From Helicobacter sp. (GTDB taxonomy: Bacteria; Campylobacterota; Campylobacteria; Campylobacterales; Helicobacteraceae): a DNA stretch of 62,447 nt. The DNA lies in NCBI RefSeq assembly GCF_029067145.1, contig NZ_JAIEFA010000035.1, positions 1 to 62,447 on the forward strand, written 5' to 3'. Position numbers and translations under genes: made by a program. Below the pieces are notes generated by a model, which saw only the letters and a program-made list of their open reading frames with translations, made no database searches and had not been told where the DNA came from. The number at the start of each line of letters is the position of its first letter. Position 1 is the first letter of the stretch. Positions 52,014 to 62,175 of the stretch are shown piece by piece.

Positions 52014-52538
52014 TTAAATGGGAGGGAGCAAATAAAGAGGTTTGAGCCGCGTATTAAAAAGGGTTAAGTCCAAAATATCAGGCAAAACAAAGGACTTCCT
52101 TTGGGGTGGTGTATGAAAGGATTGCAGGCAAATATTCAGCTCTCTTGCTTCTTTGTCTAGAGTTTGGGATTTATTGCTTGGATTTGTGGAATCTGCTTGG
52201 ATAAAATAGCAATTTCCATAGGCTTTGATAGGGGAGTTTTCATTAAAGTGAAAGGCGTGTGTAGCGTAGAGTTTCACATTTTGTGTGATTTCTAAAGTCT
52301 TTGCAAACAGATAAATGAGTTTCAAAGCCATAAAGCTTCCCGGACCACGCACGAAATACAAACTTTCAAATGCGATTCCTTGTGAGCGCAAATCCATAAA
52401 CAATGGCACTAACCCTTCGCTTAAAGGTTGAGTGATGAGGTGGGATTGTGTCAATTTCCATATTTTTTGGATACAAGAATAAATACCCACAAGTGTTGGT
52501 TCTCCTGCAAGATTGGGCAAAATTAAGATTTTATGCAT
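52014..52538 (-). CDS. tsaB: tRNA threonylcarbamoyladenosine complex protein TsaB
   Basis: 174 aa from ATG 52538, which overlaps the lpxC stop (ATGCATAA); a longer upstream extension would run deep into lpxC. The central LYFVRGPGSFMALKLIYLFAKTL matches the TsaB pattern (xGPGSFTGLRIG), though less conserved than in E. coli, and KLYATHAFHFN follows. TsaB dimerises with TsaD to support t6A37 formation on ANN-decoding tRNAs. Short, divergent TsaB proteins are normal in Campylobacterota. Confidence 0.78.
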   Translation of the reverse strand: MHKILILPNLAGEPTLVGIYSCIQKIWKLTQSHLITQPLSEGLVPLFMDLRSQGIAFESLYFVRGPGSFMALKLIYLFAKTLEITQNVKLYATHAFHFNENSPIKAYGNCYFIQADSTNPSNKSQTLDKEARELNICLQSFHTPPQRKSFVLPDILDLTLFNTRLKPLYLLPPI

Positions 52539-53418
52539 TTTGTAAAGCGTATTCATAAATCTTTTGAGATTCTTCACTTTCTAAAATCTCAAAAGCATTG
52601 CTGTTTTCAAAAAGTTTTTTGGTTAGCAAATGGTTGAGTTTATGGCTGCCCGCATAGGAGACATACGCGCCAAGCAATGGAATCCCAAGCAAAGACATAT
52701 CTCCAATGGCATCAAGGATTTTGTGTCGGACAAATTCCTCTTTGTAGCGCAAGCCCTCTTTGTTTAGAATCGTAGTATCATCTAGCACAATGGCATTATC
52801 CAAAGAACCACCTAATGCAAGCCCGATAGAGCGCAAATATTGCACCTCACTTAAAAACCCAAAAGTCCTAGCACGCGCAATCTCTTCTTTGTAATTTTTG
52901 GTAGAAAACTTAAATTTGTAGGATTGTGTGCCAATGGCAGGGTGAGGAAAATGAATAGAAAAGTCAAAAATACACGCGTCATTTGGCTCAAAACGCACAA
53001 ATTTATCCCCCTCTTTGACTTCAATAGGAGTTTTGATTTTTAAGATTTTTTTAGGTGAGGATTGCTTGAGGATTCCTGCTTCCTCTAAGAGCATACAATA
53101 CCCAATGCTACTGCCGTCCATAATCGGCACTTCCTCATTGTCCAATGTGATTTTTAGATTATCAATCCCATACGCGTGGATTGCGGAGAGTAAGTGTTCA
53201 ATCGTGGAGATTTTGTATTGTTCTTTTGCAATCACGGTTGCCATTGTCGTATCTACTACATTTTCTGGATTTAATGGAATGCTTATCCCCACATCACTGC
53301 GATAGAAATGAATCCCGCAGTTTTCATCTAGGGGTTCTAAAGTCATTTTGACAGGCACTCCCTTATGTAGCCCGATTCCAACTAATTCTACTTTTTTTGC
53401 AATCGTTTGTTGTTTCAT
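52531..53418 (-). CDS. lpxC: UDP-3-O-acyl-N-acetylglucosamine deacetylase
   Basis: 295 aa. TIAKKVELVGIGLHKGVPV opens the protein. STIEHLLSAIHAYGIDNL holds the first zinc His, and EFVRHKILDAIGDMSLLG the second His and Asp; GSHKLNHLL supplies the general-acid His. LpxC catalyses the committed step of lipid A synthesis. lpxC is overlapped by minC upstream (ATGA) and by tsaB downstream. The lpxC-minC-peptidase order is one I recall from H. pylori (HP1052-HP1054). Confidence 0.97.
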   Translation of the reverse strand: MKQQTIAKKVELVGIGLHKGVPVKMTLEPLDENCGIHFYRSDVGISIPLNPENVVDTTMATVIAKEQYKISTIEHLLSAIHAYGIDNLKITLDNEEVPIMDGSSIGYCMLLEEAGILKQSSPKKILKIKTPIEVKEGDKFVRFEPNDACIFDFSIHFPHPAIGTQSYKFKFSTKNYKEEIARARTFGFLSEVQYLRSIGLALGGSLDNAIVLDDTTILNKEGLRYKEEFVRHKILDAIGDMSLLGIPLLGAYVSYAGSHKLNHLLTKKLFENSNAFEILESEESQKIYEYALQNA

Positions 53419-54047
53419 CGTAGTTCCTCTATCATAATTTCATCTTGTTTTTTGTAAATTTTATTTTGATTGTATTGTAACAATTCCTTATCTAAAATTT
53501 CTCCGTGAAAAAGGACATTTCCCTCTCCTACTTCACCTAATATCATATAATCTCCATTGCAAAATATATTTCCGCTAATTTTTCCAAAAATCTGTACATT
53601 TCCTTCGCTTTGGATATGCGCACCACTATTAATGCGCCCAAAAATCGTCAAATCCCCTTGCGTGATGATTTCTTCACCGCTCCGAATAGTGCGATGAAAA
53701 ACAAGTGTAGGTTTTTGCTTGGATTCTATTTCTTGGGATTTTGCATTGGATTCCGTGTTTGTTGTGGTATTGGGTGGAATCATAGAATGGATTGCATTTT
53801 CTAAGCTTAGTTGAATTTGCCCGCAAGTTTCGCCCTTTTTTGTATCCAAAGATTCTATGAAATTGAGGTTTTTAGAGACGAGATAATCATAAAGCGCGGT
53901 AGAATCTGTTGTTTTGATAGGATAAGTAAAAATCATCAAAAAATCTTTGAGCAAAATAAAGTTTTTTTCAATATAGGCAATCGTTTCTTGCCCCTCTCCT
54001 TGAGTGAAAATAAAAGCACGAAAGTTTTTCTGTCTTGCCTTAACCAT
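53415..54047 (-). CDS. minC: Septum site-determining protein MinC
   Basis: 210 aa. The N-terminal alpha/beta domain (about 1-100) is weakly conserved. The C-terminal right-handed beta-helix (about 115-200) has the family repeat TIRSGEEIITQGDLTIFGRI, then GAHIQSEGNVQIFGKISG. MinC blocks FtsZ assembly away from midcell and is positioned by MinD, which is not in this window. It overlaps lpxC by 4 nt and follows the M23 peptidase gene by 9 nt, so envelope and division genes are co-expressed. Confidence 0.88.
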   Translation of the reverse strand: MVKARQKNFRAFIFTQGEGQETIAYIEKNFILLKDFLMIFTYPIKTTDSTALYDYLVSKNLNFIESLDTKKGETCGQIQLSLENAIHSMIPPNTTTNTESNAKSQEIESKQKPTLVFHRTIRSGEEIITQGDLTIFGRINSGAHIQSEGNVQIFGKISGNIFCNGDYMILGEVGEGNVLFHGEILDKELLQYNQNKIYKKQDEIMIEELR

Positions 54048-54056
54048 AATCTGCCT

Positions 54057-55502
54057 TTAGAGTTTGTTGATGATGTCTTTAGCCTGTGAAATCACATTTG
54101 TAATATTTGTCTTTATCCAAGCGGAATCCATCCATTCTGCATTCCATACTTCATAGCCTTGCACTAGCACGCTAAAGTGCAAATGGTCTCCCAATGCTAG
54201 CCCTGTACTGCCTGTATTTGCGATAATTGTGCCTTTTTCTAAAGAATCCCCAACTTGGACATTTGTGCTTGTTAGATGCGCGTATAAAGTAGAAAGTCCA
54301 AGTCCGTGATAAATAACAAGTGCATTGCCATCAATCCCTACAAATTCATTGAGTGTAACAATGCCCGCATTATTTAAAATCACAGGCGCTTGTTTGATAC
54401 TTGCAAGGTCTAATCCCATATGATTGGATTCACTAACATTTTCTCCTTGATATGTAAAGGTGCGGTGGTCGCCAAAACTCGCCATAACCGCACCATTTTT
54501 TAGGGGTGCAAAGGCTTGAATGGGGAAATTTTCTACTAGGGATTCTGTATCCGCGAAAGAAGAGGCATTTAAAACCCGTTGGAAAGTATTTTCGCGCACT
54601 TCTTCATTGATATAGCGAAAAATTTCAATCTTGTCTGCAAAATCTTCCAAATTTTTTTCTCCAATTTCTTGCACAAGACTAGAGATTTTGCCATCAATAA
54701 AGTTTTCTGTTAGTGGAATCGTGGAATCACGATATTGTTTTTTTTGTTTGAAATAATTAATTGGCGCAACGCTGACATTGCCCGCGCTATCTTCGGCGAT
54801 AATTTTAGCGTTAAAATCCTCGTGGAGTTTAGACCACGCAAGCAGGGAAATATAAAATCCCTCTTTATAGAAAGGTTGTGGCGTAAAGTCTAAATTACCA
54901 TTGTTAATTTTTATACTTTTTAGATTTTCGTCCTCTGCTTTAAAGATGATTAAAGCACTCCCGCCTTGCGTGATTTTATAAGAATTTGCAATAATGGCAA
55001 TTTGTGGCTTTTTGGTATCTACTTGAATATGGAATTGTTCGGTGGTTGTATTGCCTCCAAAAAAGTTCCATTTGCTTGTATCTGTTACGCTCACTTCAAG
55101 GAGGAAAGATTGGATATTACTCTTGAGATTTTGAGGCTTTTGTATGCCAATACAGAAACTCTTAATCGGGGATTGTGCAGTGATATTTTGTGTCAATGGA
55201 GCAATATTTGCGCTCTTGGCTGCACAGATTTCATTTTGTTCAGTGAGTTTTTGCGCATCAAGTGGAATCTTTTGTCCATTTTCTATCAGTGAGACTTGAT
55301 AGCTTTTGATTCCTGCATTATCACTAACCTCAATAGGAAATGTTCCTTTGAGATTCCAAGAAGTGCTTTTTAGGTGAATTGTAGGAGATTCTTTTTCAAA
55401 AGAATCGGAGCTTAACATAAACATTCCCAACAAAATAACAACCACGAGCGCAACAAGTCCGGCAATTTTAATAAAACCGCTTTTGGTATGAGGATTTTGC
55501 AT
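54057..55502 (-). CDS. Membrane-anchored M23 metallopeptidase
   Basis: 481 aa. One N-terminal membrane anchor (12-30) precedes beta-sandwich modules (about 35-260) and a LytM/M23 domain at about 345-470. The zinc ligands are visible: the His and Asp of SNHMGLDLA, and the H-x-H of LGDHLHFSV near residue 440. It cleaves peptidoglycan cross-links in the periplasm, so it is a candidate cell-shape or septal hydrolase related to Csd-type proteins. An A8 tract (coding strand; plus T8 near 54738-54745) is in frame. It is the first gene of the peptidase-minC-lpxC-tsaB operon. Confidence 0.9.
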   Translation of the reverse strand: MQNPHTKSGFIKIAGLVALVVVILLGMFMLSSDSFEKESPTIHLKSTSWNLKGTFPIEVSDNAGIKSYQVSLIENGQKIPLDAQKLTEQNEICAAKSANIAPLTQNITAQSPIKSFCIGIQKPQNLKSNIQSFLLEVSVTDTSKWNFFGGNTTTEQFHIQVDTKKPQIAIIANSYKITQGGSALIIFKAEDENLKSIKINNGNLDFTPQPFYKEGFYISLLAWSKLHEDFNAKIIAEDSAGNVSVAPINYFKQKKQYRDSTIPLTENFIDGKISSLVQEIGEKNLEDFADKIEIFRYINEEVRENTFQRVLNASSFADTESLVENFPIQAFAPLKNGAVMASFGDHRTFTYQGENVSESNHMGLDLASIKQAPVILNNAGIVTLNEFVGIDGNALVIYHGLGLSTLYAHLTSTNVQVGDSLEKGTIIANTGSTGLALGDHLHFSVLVQGYEVWNAEWMDSAWIKTNITNVISQAKDIINKL

Positions 55503-55792
55503 AATATTCCTTAAAAATTATTTCTTTTGAGAAAAGAACCTTTTATTTTAGCTAAAAAGTGCTTAATTTGTAAGTAAATAAGAGATTTTAGGATAAGAAA
55601 TGTTTGTTAGGTTATTATGAGAGTTTGTCTAAAATAATCAAAGAAAGAATCTCATCTTAAATTTTGTGATTTTTTACAAAGTTTAAGATATGCTAGAGGA
55701 TAGATTGTTATGCAAGTTGAAGTTATTTACAAGAACAAAAGCAAATTAAGCAAATTGCTTATGCTTTTGCACCCTTGCAAAATAGTGTTAAG

Positions 55793-56113
55793 TTAAGCAT
55801 TCAATGCAGATTTTATTGCCTCTTCAATCAGTGATTTGGAGTTTGGCTCAACGAGTCTTTCGCCCACTTCTGCACCATTTTTATAAAAAATAAGTGTCGG
55901 GATTCTGCGCACATTCAAAGAATCCTTGAGCGCTTCTTCTTCGTCTGCCATAATAGCAAAAAACTTAACCTGTGCGCCATATTCTTGCATAAGCATTCCG
56001 ATAATCGGCTCAATTTTACGACAATCTGGACACCAAGGAGCTCCAATTGCGACAAGGCAAACTCCCTCTTTAACAGCATTTTCAAAAGTAGCTTTTGTTA
56101 ATTTTTCCAACAT
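55793..56113 (-). CDS. Thioredoxin family protein with CPDC active site
   Basis: 106 aa. Thioredoxin fold with active site WCPDC (Trp27-Cys31) in place of the usual WCGPC, and the cis-Pro in RRIPTLIFYKNG. H. pylori Trx2 has the same CPDC motif as I recall, so this is probably its orthologue. It is cytoplasmic, with no signal peptide. It is monocistronic. The 290-nt gap downstream (55503-55792) shows only AT-rich sequence and a weak 7-bp palindrome. Confidence 0.88.
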   Translation of the reverse strand: MLEKLTKATFENAVKEGVCLVAIGAPWCPDCRKIEPIIGMLMQEYGAQVKFFAIMADEEEALKDSLNVRRIPTLIFYKNGAEVGERLVEPNSKSLIEEAIKSALNA

Positions 56114-56248
56114 TTAAATTCCTTTTATTTAAAGTTATGAAAAGAATTTTGAATCAATTTTGCTTAAAAAATACAAAATACTAGTTGCGTCCGTGATTTT
56201 GTTACATTTCTTTTTAAATGTTTGGTTGAAAAGCATTTTTGGAATCTT

Positions 56249-56962
56249 TTAGGCAATGTTGGTAAAAACCGCTTGCACATCATCGTCCTCTTCAATCCTG
56301 TCTAGCAATTTCTCAATGTCTATTAATTGCTCTTCGTTAAACTCCACAGGATTCGTTGCGATTCGCTCTAATGCCGCTTTTTTAACCTCTAGCTTGAGTT
56401 CCTCTAGTGCATTGGCAAGTGTGCCAAAACTCGTATAATCTCCATAAATATGGACAATTTCTTCTTCTATTTCCATAGAATCTAAACCTGCGTCAATTAA
56501 TGTGAGTTCTAGCTCTTCTAAATCCCTAGCAGTCGCTTTGTTGATTTCAAAATGCGCCTTGCGTGCAAACATAAATTCTAAAGAATTGTTTGTTAGCATT
56601 TGTCCACCAAGTTTATTGACATAACTTTTGAGATTCGCCACCGTGCGTGTGGTATTGTCTGTTGCGCATTCTACAAAAAATAATGCGCCGTGTGGAGCTT
56701 TGATTTCATAATTGACTTCTGTGATTTGGATTCCGTCTTTTCCTAAAGCTCGCTTAATAGCTGCTTCAATATTGTCTTTTGGCATATTTTGTGCTTTTGC
56801 TGCTAGAATCGCGGTGCGGAGCTTGGAATTCATATCGGGATCTCCGCTGCCGCCCTCCTTAACAGCGATACTAATTGCTTTTCCTAATTTGGGAAAAAGT
56901 TTGGACATTTTGTCCCATCGTTTTTCTTTGCTTGCCCTGCGATATTCAAATGCTCGTCCCAT
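56249..56962 (-). CDS. YebC/PmpR/TACO1 family protein
   Basis: 237 aa, full length. MGRAFEYRRASKEKRWDKMSKLFPKLGKAI is the conserved opening; MPKDNIEAAIKRALG, YEIKAPHGALFFVECATDN and TNNSLEFMF follow. The family was long called a transcription regulator, but recent work ties it to translation of difficult proline-rich stretches. It is monocistronic and upstream of the tRNA-Asn gene in the opposite direction. Confidence 0.93.
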   Translation of the reverse strand: MGRAFEYRRASKEKRWDKMSKLFPKLGKAISIAVKEGGSGDPDMNSKLRTAILAAKAQNMPKDNIEAAIKRALGKDGIQITEVNYEIKAPHGALFFVECATDNTTRTVANLKSYVNKLGGQMLTNNSLEFMFARKAHFEINKATARDLEELELTLIDAGLDSMEIEEEIVHIYGDYTSFGTLANALEELKLEVKKAALERIATNPVEFNEEQLIDIEKLLDRIEEDDDVQAVFTNIA

Positions 56963-57056
56963 AAAAACCTCTAATATTTTAGAATATTTTGAAAGTAAAT
57001 TGTAGTATTTTTAAGTTTAAAGTTGCAAGATATTTGGCAAGAATATTACAAATTTC

Positions 57057-57085
57057 TTGACATTAAAATAAAATTGCTATATAAT
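57057..57085 (+). promoter_or_regulatory. Consensus -35/-10 promoter of tRNA-Asn
   Basis: TTGACA at 57057-57062 and TATAAT at 57080-57085 are separated by exactly 17 nt, a perfect sigma70-type promoter. Transcription would start near 57092, about 21 nt before the tRNA. Confidence 0.8.
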
Positions 57086-57112
57086 TTCACCTCATTTTTT
57101 ATGAGCTTTTAT

Positions 57113-57187
57113 TCCGGATTAGCTCAGCGGTAGAGTAGGCGGCTGTTAACCGCTTGGTCGTAGGTTCGAATCCTACATCCGGAGCCA
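57113..57187 (+). tRNA. tRNA-Asn (anticodon GUU)
   Basis: 75 nt with encoded CCA. Acceptor TCCGGAT pairs with ATCCGGA, the anticodon loop CTGTTAA gives GTT, and the T loop is TTCGAAT. It has its own consensus promoter and lies between yebC (divergent) and pseI. Confidence 0.97.
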
Positions 57188-57264
57188 CTTTATCCTTAAT
57201 CTTTTTCCAAAAATTTTATTAATGTTTTTTATTCAACAAACCTTATATTTTAAAATGTTTTTTC

Positions 57265-57273
57265 TGATATAAT
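57265..57273 (+). promoter_or_regulatory. Extended -10 promoter of pseI
   Basis: TGATATAAT, 31 nt before the pseI start, is a perfect extended -10. Confidence 0.55.
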
Positions 57274-57303
57274 CTTAGCGAAATTTGTTGATTTTTAAGG
57301 GTT

Positions 57304-58323
57304 ATGGATATGCAAAGTAATAAAACTTTTTTAGTTGCGGAGCTTTCTGCAAACCACAATCAAGATAAAAATTTAGCTTTAAAGACGATTAAAGCGGCGA
57401 AAGACTCCGGTGCAGACGCAATTAAGTTGCAAACCTATACGCCCGATTGCCTCACGATTGATTGTGATTTAGAGGATTTCAAGATTAAAGGAACATTGTG
57501 GGGTGGAAAGAAGTTTTATGATTTGTATCAGGAAGCGATGACGCCGTGGGAATGGCACGCGGAACTATTTGAATATGCACAAAATCTTGGGCTCGTATGT
57601 TTTTCTAGCCCTTTTAGCAAAGAGGGTGTGGATTTTTTGGAGACTTTAGGGAATCCTATTTATAAGGTAGCGTCTTTTGAGATTGTGGATTTGGAGCTAA
57701 TCTCCTATATGGCGCGTTTGGGCAAGCCGATGATTCTATCAAAGGGAATCGCAACCAAAGAGGAGATTCAAGATGCTATTGGTGCGTGCAAGCAAGCGGG
57801 TAATGCAGATATTACGCTTTTGCAATGCACAAGCTCTTATCCCGCACCGCTTAATAGCGCGAATCTTAGTCTTATTCCAGAGCTAAGGCAGGATTTTGAA
57901 GTGGAAGTTGGGTTATCCGACCATACTTTAGGAATCACCGCACCGATTGCTGCTGTAACTCTTGGCGCAAAAGTGATTGAAAAGCATTTTATACTGAATC
58001 GTAAGCTCGGCGGTGTGGATAGTGCATTTAGTCTTGAACCCGAAGAGTTTGCACAAATGGCAAAGGCGGTGCGAGAGGTAGAGGAGTTGCTTGGGATTCC
58101 GACTTATGAATTAAGCCAAAAATCTAAGGAGGGCAGAGCGTTTATGCGTTCCTTGTATGTGGTGGAAAATATTAAAAAAGGTGAGAGGATTACTGCAAAG
58201 TCTGTGCGTTCTATCCGACCCGGATTCGGAATCGCACCAAAATATTTAAAGCAAGTCCTAGGCAAGTGTGCAAGTCGTGATTTGTATCGTGGTAAGGCAT
58301 TGGAGTTTGGGGATTGGGAATAA
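57304..58323 (+). CDS. pseI: Pseudaminic acid synthase
   Basis: 339 aa, NeuB family. FLVAELSANHNQD, DAIKLQTYTPDCLT, FSSPFSKEGVDFLE and KVASFEIVDLELI belong to the TIM barrel; GLSDHTLG and IEKHFILNRKLGGVDSAFSL are family signatures that favour PseI over sialic-acid NeuB. The C-terminal SAF (antifreeze-like) domain is about 280-335. It condenses phosphoenolpyruvate with a diacetamido sugar to make pseudaminic acid, which decorates flagellins in Helicobacter and Campylobacter. No other pse gene is adjacent. ATG 57304 is chosen by position; ATG 57310 is an alternative. Confidence 0.88.
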   Translation: MDMQSNKTFLVAELSANHNQDKNLALKTIKAAKDSGADAIKLQTYTPDCLTIDCDLEDFKIKGTLWGGKKFYDLYQEAMTPWEWHAELFEYAQNLGLVCFSSPFSKEGVDFLETLGNPIYKVASFEIVDLELISYMARLGKPMILSKGIATKEEIQDAIGACKQAGNADITLLQCTSSYPAPLNSANLSLIPELRQDFEVEVGLSDHTLGITAPIAAVTLGAKVIEKHFILNRKLGGVDSAFSLEPEEFAQMAKAVREVEELLGIPTYELSQKSKEGRAFMRSLYVVENIKKGERITAKSVRSIRPGFGIAPKYLKQVLGKCASRDLYRGKALEFGDWE

Positions 58324-58379
58324 ATGGGTATAATTCTTAAACTATGGTAGTTTGCAAGAGTGGGAGAAAAGGAAAAAAT

Positions 58380-59657
58380 ATGAAAAATTTGTTTGGCATA
58401 TTCCCAATAATGCTTTTGGCTTTATTGTTGAATCTATTGAGCGCAAAAGAAAGCCTAGAGCAAATGAGTCAAGAGCAATATGAGAAGGCAAGAGAAATAG
58501 CGGCACATTATGACGAAAGGGCATTTAGAAAAAAAGAGGGGTTTAATAGTTATCAGAAAATGGAAGAATTTTTTGATGAATACAATGTGAGACGCTATAT
58601 CATTACAACACTTTATAAGGATATGGACATCAATCAAGCCTATGAGAGCTATGTAACAAACTCAACAGGAGAGCATTTTGAAAACCAAAATGATATTTCA
58701 GATAGATGTAAAATTACAAAATGGCTTCCAACTCTCCCAAAGCAAAATAAGACTTTAGAATGGAATTTTGATTTTCATTTTGCGTGTGGTGATGCGCAAA
58801 AAATGAGTGATGAGGGGGTTGATGTGAGCTTAAGTTACACATATAAAAGCCCAAAAAACTTAATTATTACTTATAAGGCTTTAGGAGATGATTTTAGGGT
58901 TCGGACAGATAATGCTTTACTCATATTGGAATTCACACAAGAAGCAGAAGGCACTTATCTCAAAATACACTCAAAAGCTTTGCCTGTGAGTTTTGATTGC
59001 AAAAAGGCGAATCTCAAAACTGAAATTGCCATTTGCAATGCTGCGGAAAAAGAAAATTTTAACGAGGACATAAAATTATACTATCTCTATAACGCACTAT
59101 TGATAGAGACAGAAGACTATATAGAACGTAAGAGTATTGAAGCCTCACAAAAAGCGTGGCTAAAAGAACGCAATCAATGTCAAAATGATATAGAGTGTAT
59201 CAAAACGCTTTATAAATCCCGCTATGGCGAAATCTCTGCACAATTACAAAGTATATTTAAAAAAAAGTTTGGGTTTTTGGAGCATTGCGCAAGTATTCAC
59301 AATAATAGGTGGGACGGGCGTGCAGACCCAGAATTTGGCGAATACTCTCAGCAAAGAAAATGTAGTTTCGCAGGCAATATTTTTGACGCTTATGAGGCAA
59401 TAAAAACAAATGAACAAGATGGGAAATATCTTGCAGATGTCAAGCAAATAAGGGCAAAAAAAGATTTTGAAGACAAGATTAGTAACGACGCACAAGGTGG
59501 TCTCACGTATATTGCGTATATTGATTATAAATGGCAAGATAATCAAAACACATTCATTCTTTCTTTGGCTTATGAGTATTACGGCACTATCTATATACTT
59601 ACACAAAAAAGTCCAAATCAAACGGAAGTGATTGTAGAAGATTATGAGATTCCTTAG
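58380..59657 (+). CDS. Exported protein with LprI-like lysozyme inhibitor region
   Basis: 425 aa from ATG 58380 (GGAGAAAAGG upstream); the earlier in-frame start at 58344 would hide the signal peptide. Residues 1-21 (MKNLFGIFPIMLLALLLNLL) form a signal peptide. Residues about 204-285 (FDCKKANLKTEIAICNAA, KAWLKERNQCQNDIECIKTLY) match the LprI/DUF1311 cysteine pattern, a domain found in secreted lysozyme inhibitors. The flanking N- and C-terminal domains are not recognised. A defence role against host lysozyme is a guess. It is separated from pseI by 56 nt. Confidence 0.75.
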   Translation: MKNLFGIFPIMLLALLLNLLSAKESLEQMSQEQYEKAREIAAHYDERAFRKKEGFNSYQKMEEFFDEYNVRRYIITTLYKDMDINQAYESYVTNSTGEHFENQNDISDRCKITKWLPTLPKQNKTLEWNFDFHFACGDAQKMSDEGVDVSLSYTYKSPKNLIITYKALGDDFRVRTDNALLILEFTQEAEGTYLKIHSKALPVSFDCKKANLKTEIAICNAAEKENFNEDIKLYYLYNALLIETEDYIERKSIEASQKAWLKERNQCQNDIECIKTLYKSRYGEISAQLQSIFKKKFGFLEHCASIHNNRWDGRADPEFGEYSQQRKCSFAGNIFDAYEAIKTNEQDGKYLADVKQIRAKKDFEDKISNDAQGGLTYIAYIDYKWQDNQNTFILSLAYEYYGTIYILTQKSPNQTEVIVEDYEIP

Positions 59658-59663
59658 ACAGCA

Positions 59664-59687
59664 CAAAGCCAAATGTTTGAGGCTTTG
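59664..59687 (+). terminator. Hairpin after the LprI-domain gene
   Basis: CAAAGCC-AAATGTTTGA-GGCTTTG forms a perfect 7-bp stem just 6 nt after the stop codon, but it lacks a strong T run, so its terminator role is uncertain. A 13-codon ATG frame with AGGAG (59711-59752) follows and is not called a gene. Confidence 0.35.
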
Positions 59688-59771
59688 CGTATCTTTAGTA
59701 GGAGAATTTGATGCTATTTCCTATTCATCTTTTGTTTAAAAATTCCCTTTAACCTCCCCTTAAGTTTTCTT

Positions 59772-59780
59772 TGATATAAT
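59772..59780 (+). promoter_or_regulatory. Extended -10 promoter of the rRNA operon
   Basis: TGATATAAT, about 480 nt upstream of 16S. It lies just before the leader segment that pairs with the 16S trailer, so the primary transcript would contain the full processing stalk. No clear -35 is visible. Confidence 0.55.
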
Positions 59781-59856
59781 TTTGCTTCCTTTTTTGCGCT
59801 AAAAATCTTTAGAGTAAAAATGTTCTTTAACTTTTGTAATGTATTTACATCTATAT

Positions 59857-59903
59857 AAAGTTAAAATGATCTTTGAAAACTAAGCAGGAAATAGAAGAAC
59901 AAC
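59857..59903 (+). other. Pre-16S processing stem, 5' strand
   Basis: This leader segment (core GAAAACTAAGCAGGAAA) is complementary with few gaps to 61795-61836 after the 16S gene. The two would enclose the whole 16S precursor in a long stem, the usual RNase III substrate. The leader 59904-60260 further holds a small hairpin at 59957-59974 and a boxA-like TTGCTTTACA at 60039-60048. Confidence 0.7.
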
Positions 59904-60161
59904 ATTCTTTTTATTTTCTAATTTCTTTACAACATAAACTCATTTATTACTTTGTAGTTTTACACTTGTAAAACACAAGTCTAAACAGAGATTTTGAGAT
60001 TTTAGGACAAACTAACCTATACTTGATTTTTCTTTTTGTTGCTTTACAAATTGAAAATCAATTGAAAGCAGCATTATAAATTGCTACTTTCACTTTAAAT
60101 TCTTTTCTTTAATTTATAAGAAAGTTTTAAAGTTTTTTAAAATAGAAAGATTTTTGAATGG

Positions 60162-60240
60162 TTTTTGTAGTTGTGAAGCAATTTACGCGGAGACTAGACT
60201 AATGGTCTGTCGCACAAGCAAATTGCAAGCTCTACAAAAA
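60162..60240 (+). other. Structured hairpin immediately upstream of 16S
   Basis: TTTTTGTAG (60162-60170) pairs with CTACAAAAA (60232-60240), and GCAATTT (60178-60184) with AAATTGC (60220-60226). An inner AGAC...GTCT pair is also present. Likely a leader fold for 16S maturation. Confidence 0.55.
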
Positions 60241-60263
60241 GCAACAAAAAGATTCTTTTTTTT

Positions 60264-61756
<1,493 letters not shown>

Positions 61757-61794
61757 CAAGAGAAGAGACTAAAGATTTGTTTCTTTTAGTTTAA

Positions 61795-61836
61795 GTTGTT
61801 CTTTTCCTGCTTAGTTTTCAGAGATTATTTAACTTT
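61795..61836 (+). other. Pre-16S processing stem, 3' strand
   Basis: The core TTTTCCTGCTTAGTTTTC is complementary to the leader at 59857-59903. It lies between 16S and tRNA-Ile. Confidence 0.7.
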
Positions 61837-61843
61837 AAAGTAG

Positions 61844-61920
<77 letters not shown>

Positions 61921-61972
61921 AACGAAATTCTTTTTTATTCTTTTGAAAGAGTTTTCAAAGTTTTTTTGGTCA

Positions 61973-61987
61973 TTACCTTTAAGGTAA
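61973..61987. other. Palindrome in the tRNA-Ile/tRNA-Ala spacer
   Basis: TTACCTT-T-AAGGTAA is perfect, and flanking GAAAGAG...CTTTC-type pairs extend it to about 61945-62010. It is probably a processing hairpin between the two tRNAs. Confidence 0.45.
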
Positions 61988-62099
61988 CTCCTTTCAAAAA
62001 CTTTTCAACAACTTCCAAAATAATTAAAAAATAATTGCGTTTTAAAATCATTAAACTATCCCAAAGATAAAGATTAGAGATTCTTGAAATATTTATTAA

Positions 62100-62175
62100 G
62101 GGGAATTAGCTCAGCTGGGAGAGCGCCTGCTTTGCACGCAGGAGGTCAGCGGTTCGATCCCGCTATTCTCCACCA
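62100..62175 (+). tRNA. tRNA-Ala (anticodon UGC)
   Basis: 76 nt with encoded CCA. Acceptor GGGGAAT pairs with ATTCTCC (one G-U), the anticodon loop TTTGCAC gives TGC, and the T loop is TTCGATC. The following 272 nt to the window end are AT-rich spacer; the 23S gene is not reached. Confidence 0.98.

Noticed and set aside
55765..55782. TTTTGCA-CCCT-TGCAAAA palindrome downstream of the thioredoxin gene
   Set aside because: Low-GC stem with no T run on either strand. Not convincing as a terminator.
57113..59657. tRNA-Asn followed by pseI and the LprI-domain gene as a genomic island
   Set aside because: No integrase, no duplicated tRNA 3' end and no base-composition jump can be seen. pseI is a normal Helicobacter gene.
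59711..59752. 13-codon frame with a strong AGGAG site after the LprI-domain gene
   Set aside because: Too short, no recognisable sequence, and it lies just before the rRNA promoter. It could be a chance frame or the remnant of a gene.
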